Source: Planococcus sp. MB-3u-03
GTDB taxonomy: Bacteria; Bacillota; Bacilli; Bacillales_A; Planococcaceae
Reading direction: 5' to 3'
NCBI RefSeq assembly: GCF_002833405.1
Contig: NZ_CP025135.1
Coordinates: 291,501 to 355,500 of the forward strand
DNA length: 64,000 nt
The notes below the pieces were generated by a model, which searched no databases, was not told the origin of the DNA, and saw only the letters and a program-made list of their open reading frames with translations. Made by a program: the position numbers and the translations under genes. Shown here in pieces: positions 34,047 through 42,193 of the stretch (the stretch's first letter is position 1; each line of letters begins with the position of its first letter).

Positions 34047-35017
34047 ATGAGGTCCAACAAACCGATTGCCAAGAGCTTTTCGACAAACTTGGATTGAAGC
34101 TCGTAAGGCATCCTTTGCCGTTTAGGCTGAACCACGTTAATTGCTTTATGGCAAAAGCGGAAGAAGCCTGGACGATTATCGATACCGGATTGAACAATGA
34201 CGTTTCGAGAGAGTTGTGGAAGCGGAAAATCGGTGATGAAAACGTAGAGCAGATTCTCCTGACCCATTACCATCCGGATCATTTCGGCTATGCGGGCGGC
34301 TTGCAGCAAAAGACCGGCGCACGGCTGTCGATGAGCAAAATCGATGCAGACGCAGGCATGAAGTCCTGGGATGATGCATTTTTGGACGCGTTGCCTGGCT
34401 ATTACAAGGCAGCGGGCATCCCGCAGGAAGCGGCGCAGGAAATGGCAGACAATACGAGAGCCTTTCAACCGCTCATTTCCCCGCTTCCGAAAGTGGATCA
34501 TCATTTCGAAGAAGGAGAGAAAATCCGCATCGGCCGCTTCGAATACGAAGTGCTGTTCGTTCCGGGGCATTCGGATGGCATGGTGTGTTTTTATCAACGC
34601 GAGCACAATACTCTGTTGGCGGCAGACCATATTTTGCCGCGCATCACGCCGAATATTTCCTATTGGTTCCATGGCGACCCGAATCCGCTTCTGACATATA
34701 TGAATTCTTTGGAGAAAATTCGCAAATTGGATGTGGAATGGGTCATTCCATCGCATGGCGAAGCGTTCCAAGGGGCAAACAAACGGATCGATGAATTGCT
34801 TGCCCATCACGAAGAACGCTTGGATGCAACTTGGCGGATGCTTGAACAGCCGCTGACGATTTTCGAAGTGCGCGAGCGTTTATTCGACCGGCCGTTGACG
34901 GTCCACGAAATGCGCTTTGCGGTCGGTGAAACTTTGGCCCATCTTGAGTATTTGCGCGCCGAGGGCAGATGCGAACGGATGCTGGAAGCGGAGCGCTGGA
35001 TTTATAAACAAACTTAA
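34043..35017 (+). CDS. MBL-fold hydrolase in the acyl-CoA operon
   Basis: A 324-residue metallo-beta-lactamase-fold protein with the metal motif THYHPDHFGYAG (about residues 73-84), the later VPGHSDGMVCF and ADHILPRITPN, and C-terminal SHGEAF. An extra C-terminal winged-helix-like stretch (TIFEVRERLFDRPLTVHEM) occurs in glyoxalase-II-like proteins of Bacillus acyl-CoA gene clusters. It probably hydrolyses a thioester released in the pathway. It overlaps the previous gene by four bases. Confidence 0.85.
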   Translation: MNEVQQTDCQELFDKLGLKLVRHPLPFRLNHVNCFMAKAEEAWTIIDTGLNNDVSRELWKRKIGDENVEQILLTHYHPDHFGYAGGLQQKTGARLSMSKIDADAGMKSWDDAFLDALPGYYKAAGIPQEAAQEMADNTRAFQPLISPLPKVDHHFEEGEKIRIGRFEYEVLFVPGHSDGMVCFYQREHNTLLAADHILPRITPNISYWFHGDPNPLLTYMNSLEKIRKLDVEWVIPSHGEAFQGANKRIDELLAHHEERLDATWRMLEQPLTIFEVRERLFDRPLTVHEMRFAVGETLAHLEYLRAEGRCERMLEAERWIYKQT

Positions 35018-35032
35018 AAAGGATGTGTCACG

Positions 35033-35959
35033 ATGAGAATGTTGATGGTAGGAGCAGGCGGCATCGGAGGTTATTTCGGTGCGCGTTTGTTGGAAAAAGG
35101 AGAAGACGTAACATTTCTGGTCAGGGAAGGGCGCAAGAAAAAGATTGAACAAGAAGGCTTACGCGTCAACAGCCGGCACGGAGATCTGCATCTCCAGCCT
35201 GCTCTTTTGACGAAAACGATGCAAGCCGAGCCGTTCGATATTATTCTTCTATCGACAAAAGCGTACCAGCTTGAACAAGCCATTGAAGACATCCGCCCAT
35301 TTGTCGGCGAGCAGACAATGATTTTGCCGCTGTTGAATGGCATCGCACACGTCGAACAGCTCGTCTCTGCATTCGGGGAAGATGCAGTGATTGGCGGCTT
35401 ATGCTTTATCGAGACAACCATCGGCGAAGACGGGTCGATTGTCCAGACGAGCCCGATCCATCAATTGGTTTACGGGGAACGGGGCGGCGAGCGGACAGCC
35501 CGCATCGATAAATTGAAATCGCATTTCGATGGAACAAAAGCGGAATTTGTTTTGAGTGAGGATATTGACCAGGACATGTGGCATAAATATATGTTCATCA
35601 CGGCGATGTCCGGCATCACCTCCCTCATGGAATCGCCCATCGGCCCGATCCGCAAGCTGCCGTCCGGCCAATCCGCCATCCAATCGCTGCTCGAAGAACT
35701 CGAATCGGTCATGACGGCGATCGATGCACCGATCAAAAAAGGCATCGCCGCCATTCAGTTAGACAAAGTGAATAGCATGGACGACGGCATGAAATCATCG
35801 ATGCAGCGCGATATGGAGAAAGGCCAAGGCATTGAAGCCGACCACCTGCAAGGGCATCTCATTGAAAAAGCACAGCAAGCCGATGTTCCGGTTCCCGTGC
35901 TGGAGACCGTTTATACGAAGCTGAAACTTTATGAAGAAAATAACAAGAGAGAGAAATGA
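35033..35959 (+). CDS. Ketopantoate reductase family (ApbA/PanE-like) protein
   Basis: A 308-residue two-domain NADPH reductase. The N-terminal Rossmann motif is VGAGGIGGYFGARLLEKG (residues 5-22) and the conserved LLSTKAYQLEQA and LPLLNGIAHVE follow. The C-terminal helical domain carries the Lys in MWHKYMFI and EADHLQGHLIEKA. Called 2-dehydropantoate 2-reductase by family, but as the last gene of the acyl-CoA operon it may reduce another 2-oxo acid. Starts after AAAAAGGATG; no clear terminator follows. Confidence 0.85.
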   Translation: MRMLMVGAGGIGGYFGARLLEKGEDVTFLVREGRKKKIEQEGLRVNSRHGDLHLQPALLTKTMQAEPFDIILLSTKAYQLEQAIEDIRPFVGEQTMILPLLNGIAHVEQLVSAFGEDAVIGGLCFIETTIGEDGSIVQTSPIHQLVYGERGGERTARIDKLKSHFDGTKAEFVLSEDIDQDMWHKYMFITAMSGITSLMESPIGPIRKLPSGQSAIQSLLEELESVMTAIDAPIKKGIAAIQLDKVNSMDDGMKSSMQRDMEKGQGIEADHLQGHLIEKAQQADVPVPVLETVYTKLKLYEENNKREK

Positions 35960-36049
35960 AAAACAGAACATTTACAATATTAAATTATTACTCTATGATT
36001 AAACAAGGTATGCAGAAATTTCAAAAAAGACAAAAGGGAGTTGGGAAAT

Positions 36050-37792
36050 GTGAATGCAATCGCTTTAGCTGCTATGGGATTATTTATATTCGTTCTCGGA
36101 TACCGGTTTTATTCCAAGTACGTAGCAGAAAAGATCTTCAAGCTCGACCCGAATTACGTGACACCAGCCCACCGTTACAAAGACGGTGTCGACTTTGTCC
36201 CGACCAATAAGTTCGTCTTATGGGGACATCATTTTACATCCGTTGCAGGGGCTGCGCCGATTCTCGGGCCAGCTATCGCGGTCTATTGGGGCTGGCTGCC
36301 GGCGGTCCTTTGGGTCGTCTTTGGTACGGTGTTCGCAGCCGGCGTCCATGACTTCGGTACGCTCGCGCTTTCGGTCCGCAACAAAGGGCAATCTGTCGGG
36401 ACGCTTGCCCACCGCTTGATCGGCCAGCGTGGAAAAATCTTGTTCTTGTTTATCATCTTAATCTTGGTTCTTATGGTCAATGCGGTATTCGCCTGGGTCA
36501 TCGCGAACTTGTTCATTTCGTACCCGGCAAGCGTCATTCCGGTATTTATCCAGATTCCACTCGCGGTTTGGATTGGCTATGCTGCTTATAAGAAAAACAT
36601 GAAAATGCTCATCCCTTCTTTGATAGCGCTTGCAATCATGTATGGGACAGCGGTTATTTCCAGCCAAGTGGACTTTTTGCAAATTGACCTTGTCCGCTAT
36701 ATGGGCGGGGAAGAAGGTGCCGGCCTGTTCGGTCTTGGGGCCATTTCCAGCGCATTCTTCATCTGGATTGTCGTCTTGATGATTTATGTCTACATTGCAT
36801 CCACGCTGCCGGTTTGGAAACTTCTCCAGCCGCGTGACTTCATCAACTCCCACCAATTGATCGTCGGACTGGCGATTTTGTATCTGGGTCTCTTGTTCAC
36901 GAATCCTGAAATCACAGCGCCGGCAACCAACCCGGGCGCTGACGTTTCCTGGTTCCCGTTACTCTTCATCACCATTGCTTGTGGTGCGATTTCCGGTTTC
37001 CACGGACTCGTTTCTTCGGGTACTTCATCGAAGCAGTTGGATAAAGAAACAGATGCCCGCTTCGTCGGATACTTGGGAGCTGTCGGGGAAGGCGTGCTCG
37101 CACTGATCTCGATTATCGCCGTCATCACGCTATTCCCTGACCGTGCCGCATTTAGCGCATCTTACAGCAGCTTTGCTGAAGCAAGCGGCGCCGGTCTTGG
37201 AAACTTCATTGAAGGGGCGACGGTCCTTGCTTCCGGTTTGATGATTCCGGGATCGGTCGCTTCGACGATCGTTTCGATCATCGTCGTTTCGTTCGCTGCC
37301 ACCACACTTGATACATCGGTCCGCCTCATGCGCTATATCATTTCTGAGCTAGGTGTCGAATATAAAGTGCCTCAGCTTGAGAAAAAGCATGTCGCGACTT
37401 CAATTGCGGTACTTTCCAGCATGGCGCTGGTCATTTTGCCGGAAGGTCCGAACGGATTCGGTTCTGGCGGCTACTTGCTATGGCCACTGTTCGGGACATC
37501 TAACCAGCTATTGGCCGGAATCAGCTTGCTGTTGATTTCGATCTGGCTGCGGAAGCTCGGCAGAAATTACATGATCACCATTATTCCGATGGTATTCTTG
37601 ATGTTCATGACGCTATGGGCGATGTTCCAGCAAGTGTTCCTGCAATGGGCTTGGTACAACGAAGGATCGAATACATTGCTGTTCGTCTTCGGGGCCATCA
37701 TTTTCGTCTTTACGCTATGGATCATCTTGACTGCTGCACAGGCGCTCATGAGTAAATCAAATCCTGGATTTTCGGACGAAGATTTGAAATAA
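36050..37792 (+). CDS. cstA: Carbon starvation protein CstA family transporter
   Basis: A 580-residue polytopic membrane protein with about 15-16 hydrophobic segments. CstA/BtsT members import pyruvate, and peptide uptake has also been reported. The family's N-terminal block is seen (GYRFYSKYVAEKIF and VPTNKFVLWGHHFTSVAGAAPI), as are GFHGLVSSGTSSKQL and FAATTLDTSVRLMRYI. Length fits the shorter Gram-positive form. The start is GTG at 36050, nine bases after AAGGGAG; a TTG at 36041 is possible but too close. It is followed by a hairpin and then the cory-CC-star/ArsA genes. Confidence 0.92.
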   Translation: MNAIALAAMGLFIFVLGYRFYSKYVAEKIFKLDPNYVTPAHRYKDGVDFVPTNKFVLWGHHFTSVAGAAPILGPAIAVYWGWLPAVLWVVFGTVFAAGVHDFGTLALSVRNKGQSVGTLAHRLIGQRGKILFLFIILILVLMVNAVFAWVIANLFISYPASVIPVFIQIPLAVWIGYAAYKKNMKMLIPSLIALAIMYGTAVISSQVDFLQIDLVRYMGGEEGAGLFGLGAISSAFFIWIVVLMIYVYIASTLPVWKLLQPRDFINSHQLIVGLAILYLGLLFTNPEITAPATNPGADVSWFPLLFITIACGAISGFHGLVSSGTSSKQLDKETDARFVGYLGAVGEGVLALISIIAVITLFPDRAAFSASYSSFAEASGAGLGNFIEGATVLASGLMIPGSVASTIVSIIVVSFAATTLDTSVRLMRYIISELGVEYKVPQLEKKHVATSIAVLSSMALVILPEGPNGFGSGGYLLWPLFGTSNQLLAGISLLLISIWLRKLGRNYMITIIPMVFLMFMTLWAMFQQVFLQWAWYNEGSNTLLFVFGAIIFVFTLWIILTAAQALMSKSNPGFSDEDLK

Positions 37793-37858
37793 TGGCTTTA
37801 TAGAAGGTGCAGGAAAGTTGCTGCCAGCAGAACGTTCATTATTATAGTAGGAAGTGCC

Positions 37859-37892
37859 AAGGGATCATATTCATGATCCCTTGTACTTTTTT
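37859..37892 (+). terminator. Hairpin/terminator between cstA and the cory-CC-star gene
   Basis: AAGGGATCAT-ATTC-ATGATCCCTT followed by TGTACTTTTTT. Likely a terminator that may allow some read-through to the small gene 18 bases on. Confidence 0.7.
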
Positions 37893-37909
37893 CAGGAAGA
37901 GGTGCCGTT

Positions 37910-38173
37910 ATGCCGATCAGCGACAAACTGAAAAAATTAATCGACTGGTATGAGGCTGTCTTGGAACATCCGCACCGCACAGAAATCGCCCGGGAGCTCC
38001 GCAGCGAAGACGATTTATTCCTGTTGATGCTGTATTCGGAAATGCTCGGCATCCCGAATCCGGTCTATTATTACACGCTCGAGCTGTATCCGTATATGAT
38101 CGAGGAATTTCACGACTGGCATTTACGCATGGGCATGGAAAAATCCCCGCTGTCTGGAATCCGTTGCTGCTGA
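37910..38173 (+). CDS. cory-CC-star family small protein
   Basis: An 87-residue acidic helical protein ending in two cysteines directly before the stop (GIRCC-stop), the feature for which the cory-CC-star family is named. Internal LLMLYSEMLGIPNPVYYYTLELYPY is rich in Tyr and could be a hydrophobic binding surface. No function is known. It is 24 bases upstream of an ArsA/Get3-type ATPase, the usual neighbour as I recall it. A terminal Cys pair next to an ATPase of the tail-anchor/metalloid class suggests a metal- or thiol-carrying partner; that is inference. The ATG follows GAAGAGGTG. Confidence 0.7.
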   Translation: MPISDKLKKLIDWYEAVLEHPHRTEIARELRSEDDLFLLMLYSEMLGIPNPVYYYTLELYPYMIEEFHDWHLRMGMEKSPLSGIRCC

Positions 38174-38197
38174 CTTTTAATGAAACGAGGGAATGGC

Positions 38198-39139
38198 ATG
38201 GATGTGTTATCGAAAAGCATTATTTTTGTCGGAGGCAAAGGCGGTGTCGGCAAATCGACATCCGCTGCAGCCATCGCCTGGCAATCCGCAAAAGCCGGGC
38301 ATAAGACTTTGCTGGTCTCCACAGACCCCGCACATAATGTCGGGGACATCTTCAACGAACAAATCGGCGGCCGCACAAAAGAAATCGCCGACAATTTATA
38401 CGCGCTTGAAATCGATCCTGAAATCGAGACGGAAAATTACATCAAAGGTGTCAAAAACAATATTCGCGGAACGGTCCACACGAGCATGATGGAAGAAGTG
38501 AATCGCCAGCTCGATACGGCCAAAGCCTCTCCTGGTGCGGACGAGGCGGCGCTTTTTGACAAACTGATCCACATCATTCTTGAGGAGCGCCAGCATTTCG
38601 ACAAGCTGGTGTTCGATACGGCGCCTACCGGTCACACGATCCGGCTGTTATCGCTGCCGGAGCTGATGGGGGTGTGGATTGAAGGTTTGCTCGATAAGCG
38701 CCGCAAAACCAATGAGAATTATACAGCGCTATTGAATGACGGCGAACCGCGCGAAGACCCGATTTACGATGTCTTGCGCGAACGTCAGGAACGCTTCTCG
38801 AAAGCGCGTGATATTTTGTTGGACGCTAAGCAAACCGGTTTCGTTTTCGTCTTGAACCCGGAGCGCCTGCCGATTTTGGAGACGAAAAAAGCATTGGAGC
38901 TATTGGATAAATACCATCTCCACGTGAAAACCTTGATCATCAATAAAGTGCTCCCGGAAAAAGTGGAAGGCGCGTTTTTCCAAGAACGCAAAAAGCACGA
39001 AACCAAGTATATGGACATGATCAAAGAAACATTCCCGAAACAGCAGCTATTGTATATTCCGCTGTTTTCGCAGGACATCATCAGCAAGCAGCAGCTTGAA
39101 CAATTCAGCCAACATTTTCAGGAGGGTGACGCAGTTTGA
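38198..39139 (+). CDS. ArsA/Get3-family ATPase
   Basis: A 313-residue P-loop ATPase of the ArsA/TRC40 group, single-domain form. The deviant Walker A GGKGGVGKST (residues 12-21), the switch I DPAHNVGDIF and the switch II-like DTAPTGHTIRLLSLPEL are all present. Arsenite-binding Cys residues of E. coli ArsA are not apparent, and no arsB is near, so arsenite export is unlikely. Known relatives work as homodimers delivering hydrophobic or metal cargo. The ATG at 38198 follows GAGGG by six bases. It overlaps the downstream MDR gene by four bases. Confidence 0.85.
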   Translation: MDVLSKSIIFVGGKGGVGKSTSAAAIAWQSAKAGHKTLLVSTDPAHNVGDIFNEQIGGRTKEIADNLYALEIDPEIETENYIKGVKNNIRGTVHTSMMEEVNRQLDTAKASPGADEAALFDKLIHIILEERQHFDKLVFDTAPTGHTIRLLSLPELMGVWIEGLLDKRRKTNENYTALLNDGEPREDPIYDVLRERQERFSKARDILLDAKQTGFVFVLNPERLPILETKKALELLDKYHLHVKTLIINKVLPEKVEGAFFQERKKHETKYMDMIKETFPKQQLLYIPLFSQDIISKQQLEQFSQHFQEGDAV

Positions 39140-40119
39140 AAGCATTTGTAATGGAAGCAGGCCAGTATAAATTAAAAGACATGCCAGAACCGCAAGCACA
39201 AGCAGGAGAAGTTGTCGTGAAAATCCGGGATGCCGGAATCAACCGCCGCGACCTCGGCCTTTTGAAGCGCTACGGAGACAACCCGGAAGCACTGATCATC
39301 GGATCGGACGGGGCAGGTGTTGTCGAATCACTCGGTGAAGGCGTCACCGCTTTTGCGATCGGTGATGAAGTGATTATCAATCCTGGGCTCCGCTGGGAAC
39401 AAAACAGCGATGCGCCGCCAGAAGGCTTTGATATTCTCGGCATGCCGGACCACGGGACGTTTGCAGAGAAAATCGCCATTTCTGCACAGCAGCTGGAGAA
39501 AAAGCCAGCGCACCTGTCCTGGGAAGAAGCAGGCGGGCTCGCGCTCCCTGCGATGACCGGCTATCGTGCCTTGTTCACGAAAGGGCAAGTGAAAAAAGGC
39601 GATACTTTGTTCATTCCAGGCGCAGGCAGCGGAGTTGCGACGTTTTTGATTCAATTTGCGAAAAATGCAGGGGCGACGGTTATCGTCACATCACGCAGTG
39701 AAGACAAGCTTGCGCGCGCGAAAGAAATCGGCGCAGACATTGCCATTCCGACCGACAGCGATTGGGTCAAGGAACTCGAAGGCCACACGATTGACCTCGT
39801 CATCGACAGCGTCGGGGGCGCCACGTTCAACCGTTCGCTCGACGTATTGAAAAAGGGTGGGCGCATTGTCATTTTCGGTGCGACCACCGCGGATAATGTC
39901 GATTTCAATTTGCGCAGCTTTTTCTATGGGCAATATCAATTATTCGGTTCGACGATGGGCAGCCGCGAGGAATTGCGCGACATGATCCAGCACATTGAAC
40001 AACATGATACCCATCCTGTCGTCGACCGCGTCTTCTCTTTGGACGAAGCGCAAGAGGCTTTTGATTATTTGGCGGAAGGCAAGCAATTCGGCAAAGTAGT
40101 TTTGCGTGCTTCCGAATAA
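39136..40119 (+). CDS. Zinc-binding-type alcohol dehydrogenase (MDR) family protein
   Basis: A 327-residue medium-chain dehydrogenase/reductase. GINRRDLGLLKRYG, GSDGAGVVESLGEGVTAF, the cofactor loop IPGAGSGVATFLIQFAKNAG (about residues 155-174) and VIDSVGGATFNRSL are visible; zinc-ligand cysteines are lacking. The start is TTG at 39136, after GGAGGGTG and overlapping the ArsA stop. This coupling to ArsA and the cory-CC-star gene is the main clue to its role, which is otherwise unknown. Confidence 0.84.
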   Translation: MKAFVMEAGQYKLKDMPEPQAQAGEVVVKIRDAGINRRDLGLLKRYGDNPEALIIGSDGAGVVESLGEGVTAFAIGDEVIINPGLRWEQNSDAPPEGFDILGMPDHGTFAEKIAISAQQLEKKPAHLSWEEAGGLALPAMTGYRALFTKGQVKKGDTLFIPGAGSGVATFLIQFAKNAGATVIVTSRSEDKLARAKEIGADIAIPTDSDWVKELEGHTIDLVIDSVGGATFNRSLDVLKKGGRIVIFGATTADNVDFNLRSFFYGQYQLFGSTMGSREELRDMIQHIEQHDTHPVVDRVFSLDEAQEAFDYLAEGKQFGKVVLRASE

Positions 40120-40188
40120 AAAATGAAACTTTTTTGATCATCGGCCGTATATAAGGATAAGAAAGTAATTTGACTGGAGGTCATTTTA

Positions 40189-40509
40189 ATGGAGAAAACT
40201 GGGCTAAAGATTCTCGTCCACGCCAGTGCGTTTTTCGCTCCGTTCCTTGTGCCGGTGATTGTCTTTTTCGTCGCCATGTTCGTCACGGACGACCATGAAT
40301 TGAAGAAACTGTCGATTCAAGCCCTGTTGTTCCAATTGGTCATGGGTGCATTGCTCTTTGTATCGAGCATGCTGACGGTCGTCCTGATCGGATTCCCGCT
40401 CTTGCTGTTGTTCGGTGCCATCGGTATCATCGTGCCGATCATCGCGATCATCAAAGCCTTGAACAACGAGCCATACGATTATCCGGTAGTCGGGGCATGG
40501 TATCAATAA
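40189..40509 (+). CDS. DUF4870 domain membrane protein
   Basis: A 106-residue protein with three hydrophobic helices (about 8-31, 43-67 and 66-88) that fits the DUF4870 pattern: an N-terminal HASAFFAPFLVPVIVFF and the C-terminal NNEPYDYPVVG. The role of the family is unknown. Starts after GGAGGTCATTTTA; terminator at 40531. Confidence 0.75.
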   Translation: MEKTGLKILVHASAFFAPFLVPVIVFFVAMFVTDDHELKKLSIQALLFQLVMGALLFVSSMLTVVLIGFPLLLLFGAIGIIVPIIAIIKALNNEPYDYPVVGAWYQ

Positions 40510-40530
40510 TGGAATAGAAGCAGCATCACA

Positions 40531-40564
40531 AAACCCGCCGGGAATTTTCTCCGGCGGGTTTTTT
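40531..40564 (+). terminator. Terminator of the DUF4870 gene
   Basis: AACCCGCCGG and its complement flank the loop GAATTTTCT and are followed by a T run. Confidence 0.9.
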
Positions 40565-40687
40565 GTGGAATCAAGTGTGTGAAGTACGAGAGAGGGGAAG
40601 CAGTAATTTTTATATGGGGGATTGCGCTCCAATCGAACATCCCATATAGCTCGGACTACGTGAAGAGTATAGTATAGGAAAGTGAGT

Positions 40688-40862
40688 AGAAAAGCTTCCG
40701 CTTTTCGACTGCGTTACAGGGGGCTGCTTTCCGAGGGGCGGGTGTTGAGCCAATGTGCCGCTAAGTGCACGGCACATTTGTCTCGCCAGCCCGCGCGGTC
40801 CCTCAGGAGTCAGCCCCCTTCCACTCCGTCTCTAGCTTTAGAGGGGAAAATCATTTCTTCAG
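40688..40862 (+). repeat. Intergenic repeat family A, copy 1
   Basis: A GC-rich 175-bp non-coding element, nearly identical to the reverse complement of 57215-57390. It begins AGAAAAGCTTCCGCTTTTCG and contains GGGGCGGGTGTTGAGCC, TTTGTCTCGCCAGCCCGCG and CCCCCTTCCACTCCGTCTC, all conserved in both copies. Internal complementary arms (GGGGGCTG...CAGCCCCC and GTGCCG...CGGCAC) would fold into a long hairpin. No coding capacity. Confidence 0.8.
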
Positions 40863-40977
40863 CTCCTTTAAAATGAAATGTAGAAATTCATCTTATTATA
40901 TAGCTAACTTCAAACAGGTAGAAGAATGGAGGGTCACGTGTCTTCATCCACAAAACAAACCCATAAATTTAACTTAC

Positions 40978-41236
40978 TCAATTAGCGGCTTGTCAGACGC
41001 ACCATCTCGGGAAGCGATTCCCCCCGTTAGCGGGCAATTGGTTAGAGAAGCAGATCTGATTATACATTCTTCACATAACAGAATCTTTAAGCCGCCGAGC
41101 GACACGGATGAGCCGCCGCAATGAGACAGGCGTTCTTCCTGGCTTATTGCGGGAGGCCAACCCAAAGCAAGGCGGCGAATACCAACATGGAGCTCCATTC
41201 AATATTCAGCAACCTTGTTACAAGAAAACTTTCGCT
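40978..41236 (-). repeat. Intergenic repeat family B, copy 1
   Basis: On the minus strand this ~260-bp element matches 56604-56843 and 56852-57103. Shared parts are GCTTTGGGTTGGCCTC, AATAAGCCAGGAAGA, CGGCTCA and GGGGGGAATCGCTTCCCG. It lies 115 bases from repeat A copy 1. Together with A it accounts for the gene-free stretch 40510-41336. Confidence 0.78.
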
Positions 41237-41303
41237 ATCAAGTCCAGCTAAGCGCGACCGCCAAGCGACTTTGATTTTCCACCATTCAAATTCACCAACA
41301 AAA

Positions 41304-41333
41304 AAAGTGCAACGGCCTGAGCCGCTGCACTTT
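41304..41333 (-). terminator. Terminator of the YtoQ gene
   Basis: AAAGTGCA-x-CGGC-CTGA-GCCG-x-TGCACTTT; the minus strand ends in TTTTTTTG. Confidence 0.85.
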
Positions 41334-41336
41334 CTG

Positions 41337-41777
41337 TTATTCGAAGATATAGGACAAAGCTTTGATCGCCTGGTCACAGGTTTCGACGGTGGCGTTCGCT
41401 TTTTGGGAAAGTTCTTTTAACGGGTGATGCAATTTTTCAGGGCGAATGACGATGAGTGGTTTATGGCTTGCCAAAGCGGAGCTTGCGTCCATCGCTGTAT
41501 TCCACTGCTTGTACTGTTCGCCGAACAAGGCGATGACAAGGTCCGATTTTTCCATCAACACGCTTGTGCGCAAATTATTGAAGCTGGATGCAGCGGCGTC
41601 TTTGAAGATGGCGCTCGGCTGTTCACCCAGGATCTCTTCGCCGATATTGTCGGAGCGGTCGTGGTCTTCCATCGGCCCGACAAAATCGACCGGCAGATTG
41701 AGCGCCAAGGATTTCTTTTTGATTTCTTCGCGCCAAGAACTGTGAATTTCGCCTGCAAGGTAAACGGTTAATCTCAT
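41337..41777 (-). CDS. ytoQ: YtoQ family protein (deoxyribosyltransferase-like fold)
   Basis: A 146-residue protein closely fitting the YtoQ family, related to nucleoside 2-deoxyribosyltransferases: VYLAGEIHSSWREEI at the start, FVGPMEDHDRSDNIGEEILG, the NNLRTSVLMEKSDLVIALFGEQY core and AALDA-type AMDASSALASHKP. The enzymatic role is unproven. The ATG at 41777 is nine bases after GGAGG. It has the size of B. subtilis YtoQ. Confidence 0.88.
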   Translation of the reverse strand: MRLTVYLAGEIHSSWREEIKKKSLALNLPVDFVGPMEDHDRSDNIGEEILGEQPSAIFKDAAASSFNNLRTSVLMEKSDLVIALFGEQYKQWNTAMDASSALASHKPLIVIRPEKLHHPLKELSQKANATVETCDQAIKALSYIFE

Positions 41778-41843
41778 GAGTCTCATCCTCCATTTTCCAT
41801 TTCCTCTTAGTGTAGCATAAAGCAGGAAGAGTCGGAAAAGGAT

Positions 41844-42065
41844 TCAGACAATTTGGCGTTCTCTCGTTCGGACGGGCATGCATGAAAGCACATGGCTGAT
41901 TTTGAAGTGGCGCTTCTCGCGGCGCAAAAAGCAATAAGCCTGGAACGAATCACCGCTGACTTTCAGGATTTTGACGCGTCGTTTGCTGATGGTGCCGTCG
42001 TTTGCCATATACATGATGTCGATCAATTGCCGGTATTTGAATGCTTTTAGAAGTTGCGCTTTCAT
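41844..42065 (-). CDS. Small WYL-domain-like protein with an SOS box
   Basis: A 73-residue basic protein resembling the stand-alone WYL-like small proteins of Bacillus: IDIMYMANDGTISKRRVKIL and DSFQAYCFLRREKRHFKI, where the short beta-barrel often binds a ligand or nucleic acid. Annotated elsewhere as a transcriptional regulator, but it lacks an HTH. The ATG follows AGGAGGGTTATC, and a LexA box lies 19 bases upstream. It is divergent from sbcD, suggesting a DNA-damage role. Confidence 0.65.
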   Translation of the reverse strand: MKAQLLKAFKYRQLIDIMYMANDGTISKRRVKILKVSGDSFQAYCFLRREKRHFKISHVLSCMPVRTRERQIV

Positions 42066-42083
42066 GATAACCCTCCTCAGATA

Positions 42084-42097
42084 AGAACGTTTGTTCT
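42084..42097. promoter_or_regulatory. LexA (SOS) box
   Basis: AGAACGTTTGTTCT contains GAAC-N4-GTTC and matches the Bacillus LexA consensus CGAACRNRYGTTYC at 12 of 14 positions (read on the minus strand). It sits in the promoter region of the WYL-like gene. Confidence 0.7.
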
Positions 42098-42152
42098 CAT
42101 TATATACCGGGCAGGGGAATGAAACAAGTGAAATGAATCGTGTATAATGGAA

Positions 42153-42166
42153 CGAACGTATATTCT
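42153..42166 (+). promoter_or_regulatory. Second LexA (SOS) box, in front of sbcD
   Basis: CGAACGTATATTCT matches CGAACRNRYGTTYC at 12 of 14 positions, four bases after a TATAAT (42143-42148), so bound LexA would block sbcDC transcription. Confidence 0.6.
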
Positions 42167-42193
42167 TTTATATAGAAGAAAGGGGATCTTTTC

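Noticed and set aside
33908..34810. Open frame of 300 codons on the minus strand
   Set aside because: It lies entirely opposite the MBL hydrolase and MDR genes of the acyl-CoA operon, has no ribosome binding site and its product is rich in Arg, His and Phe, as expected of an antisense shadow.
35956..36210. 84-codon frame between the ketopantoate-reductase-like gene and cstA
   Set aside because: It runs into cstA in another frame with no support; only a normal leader is seen there.
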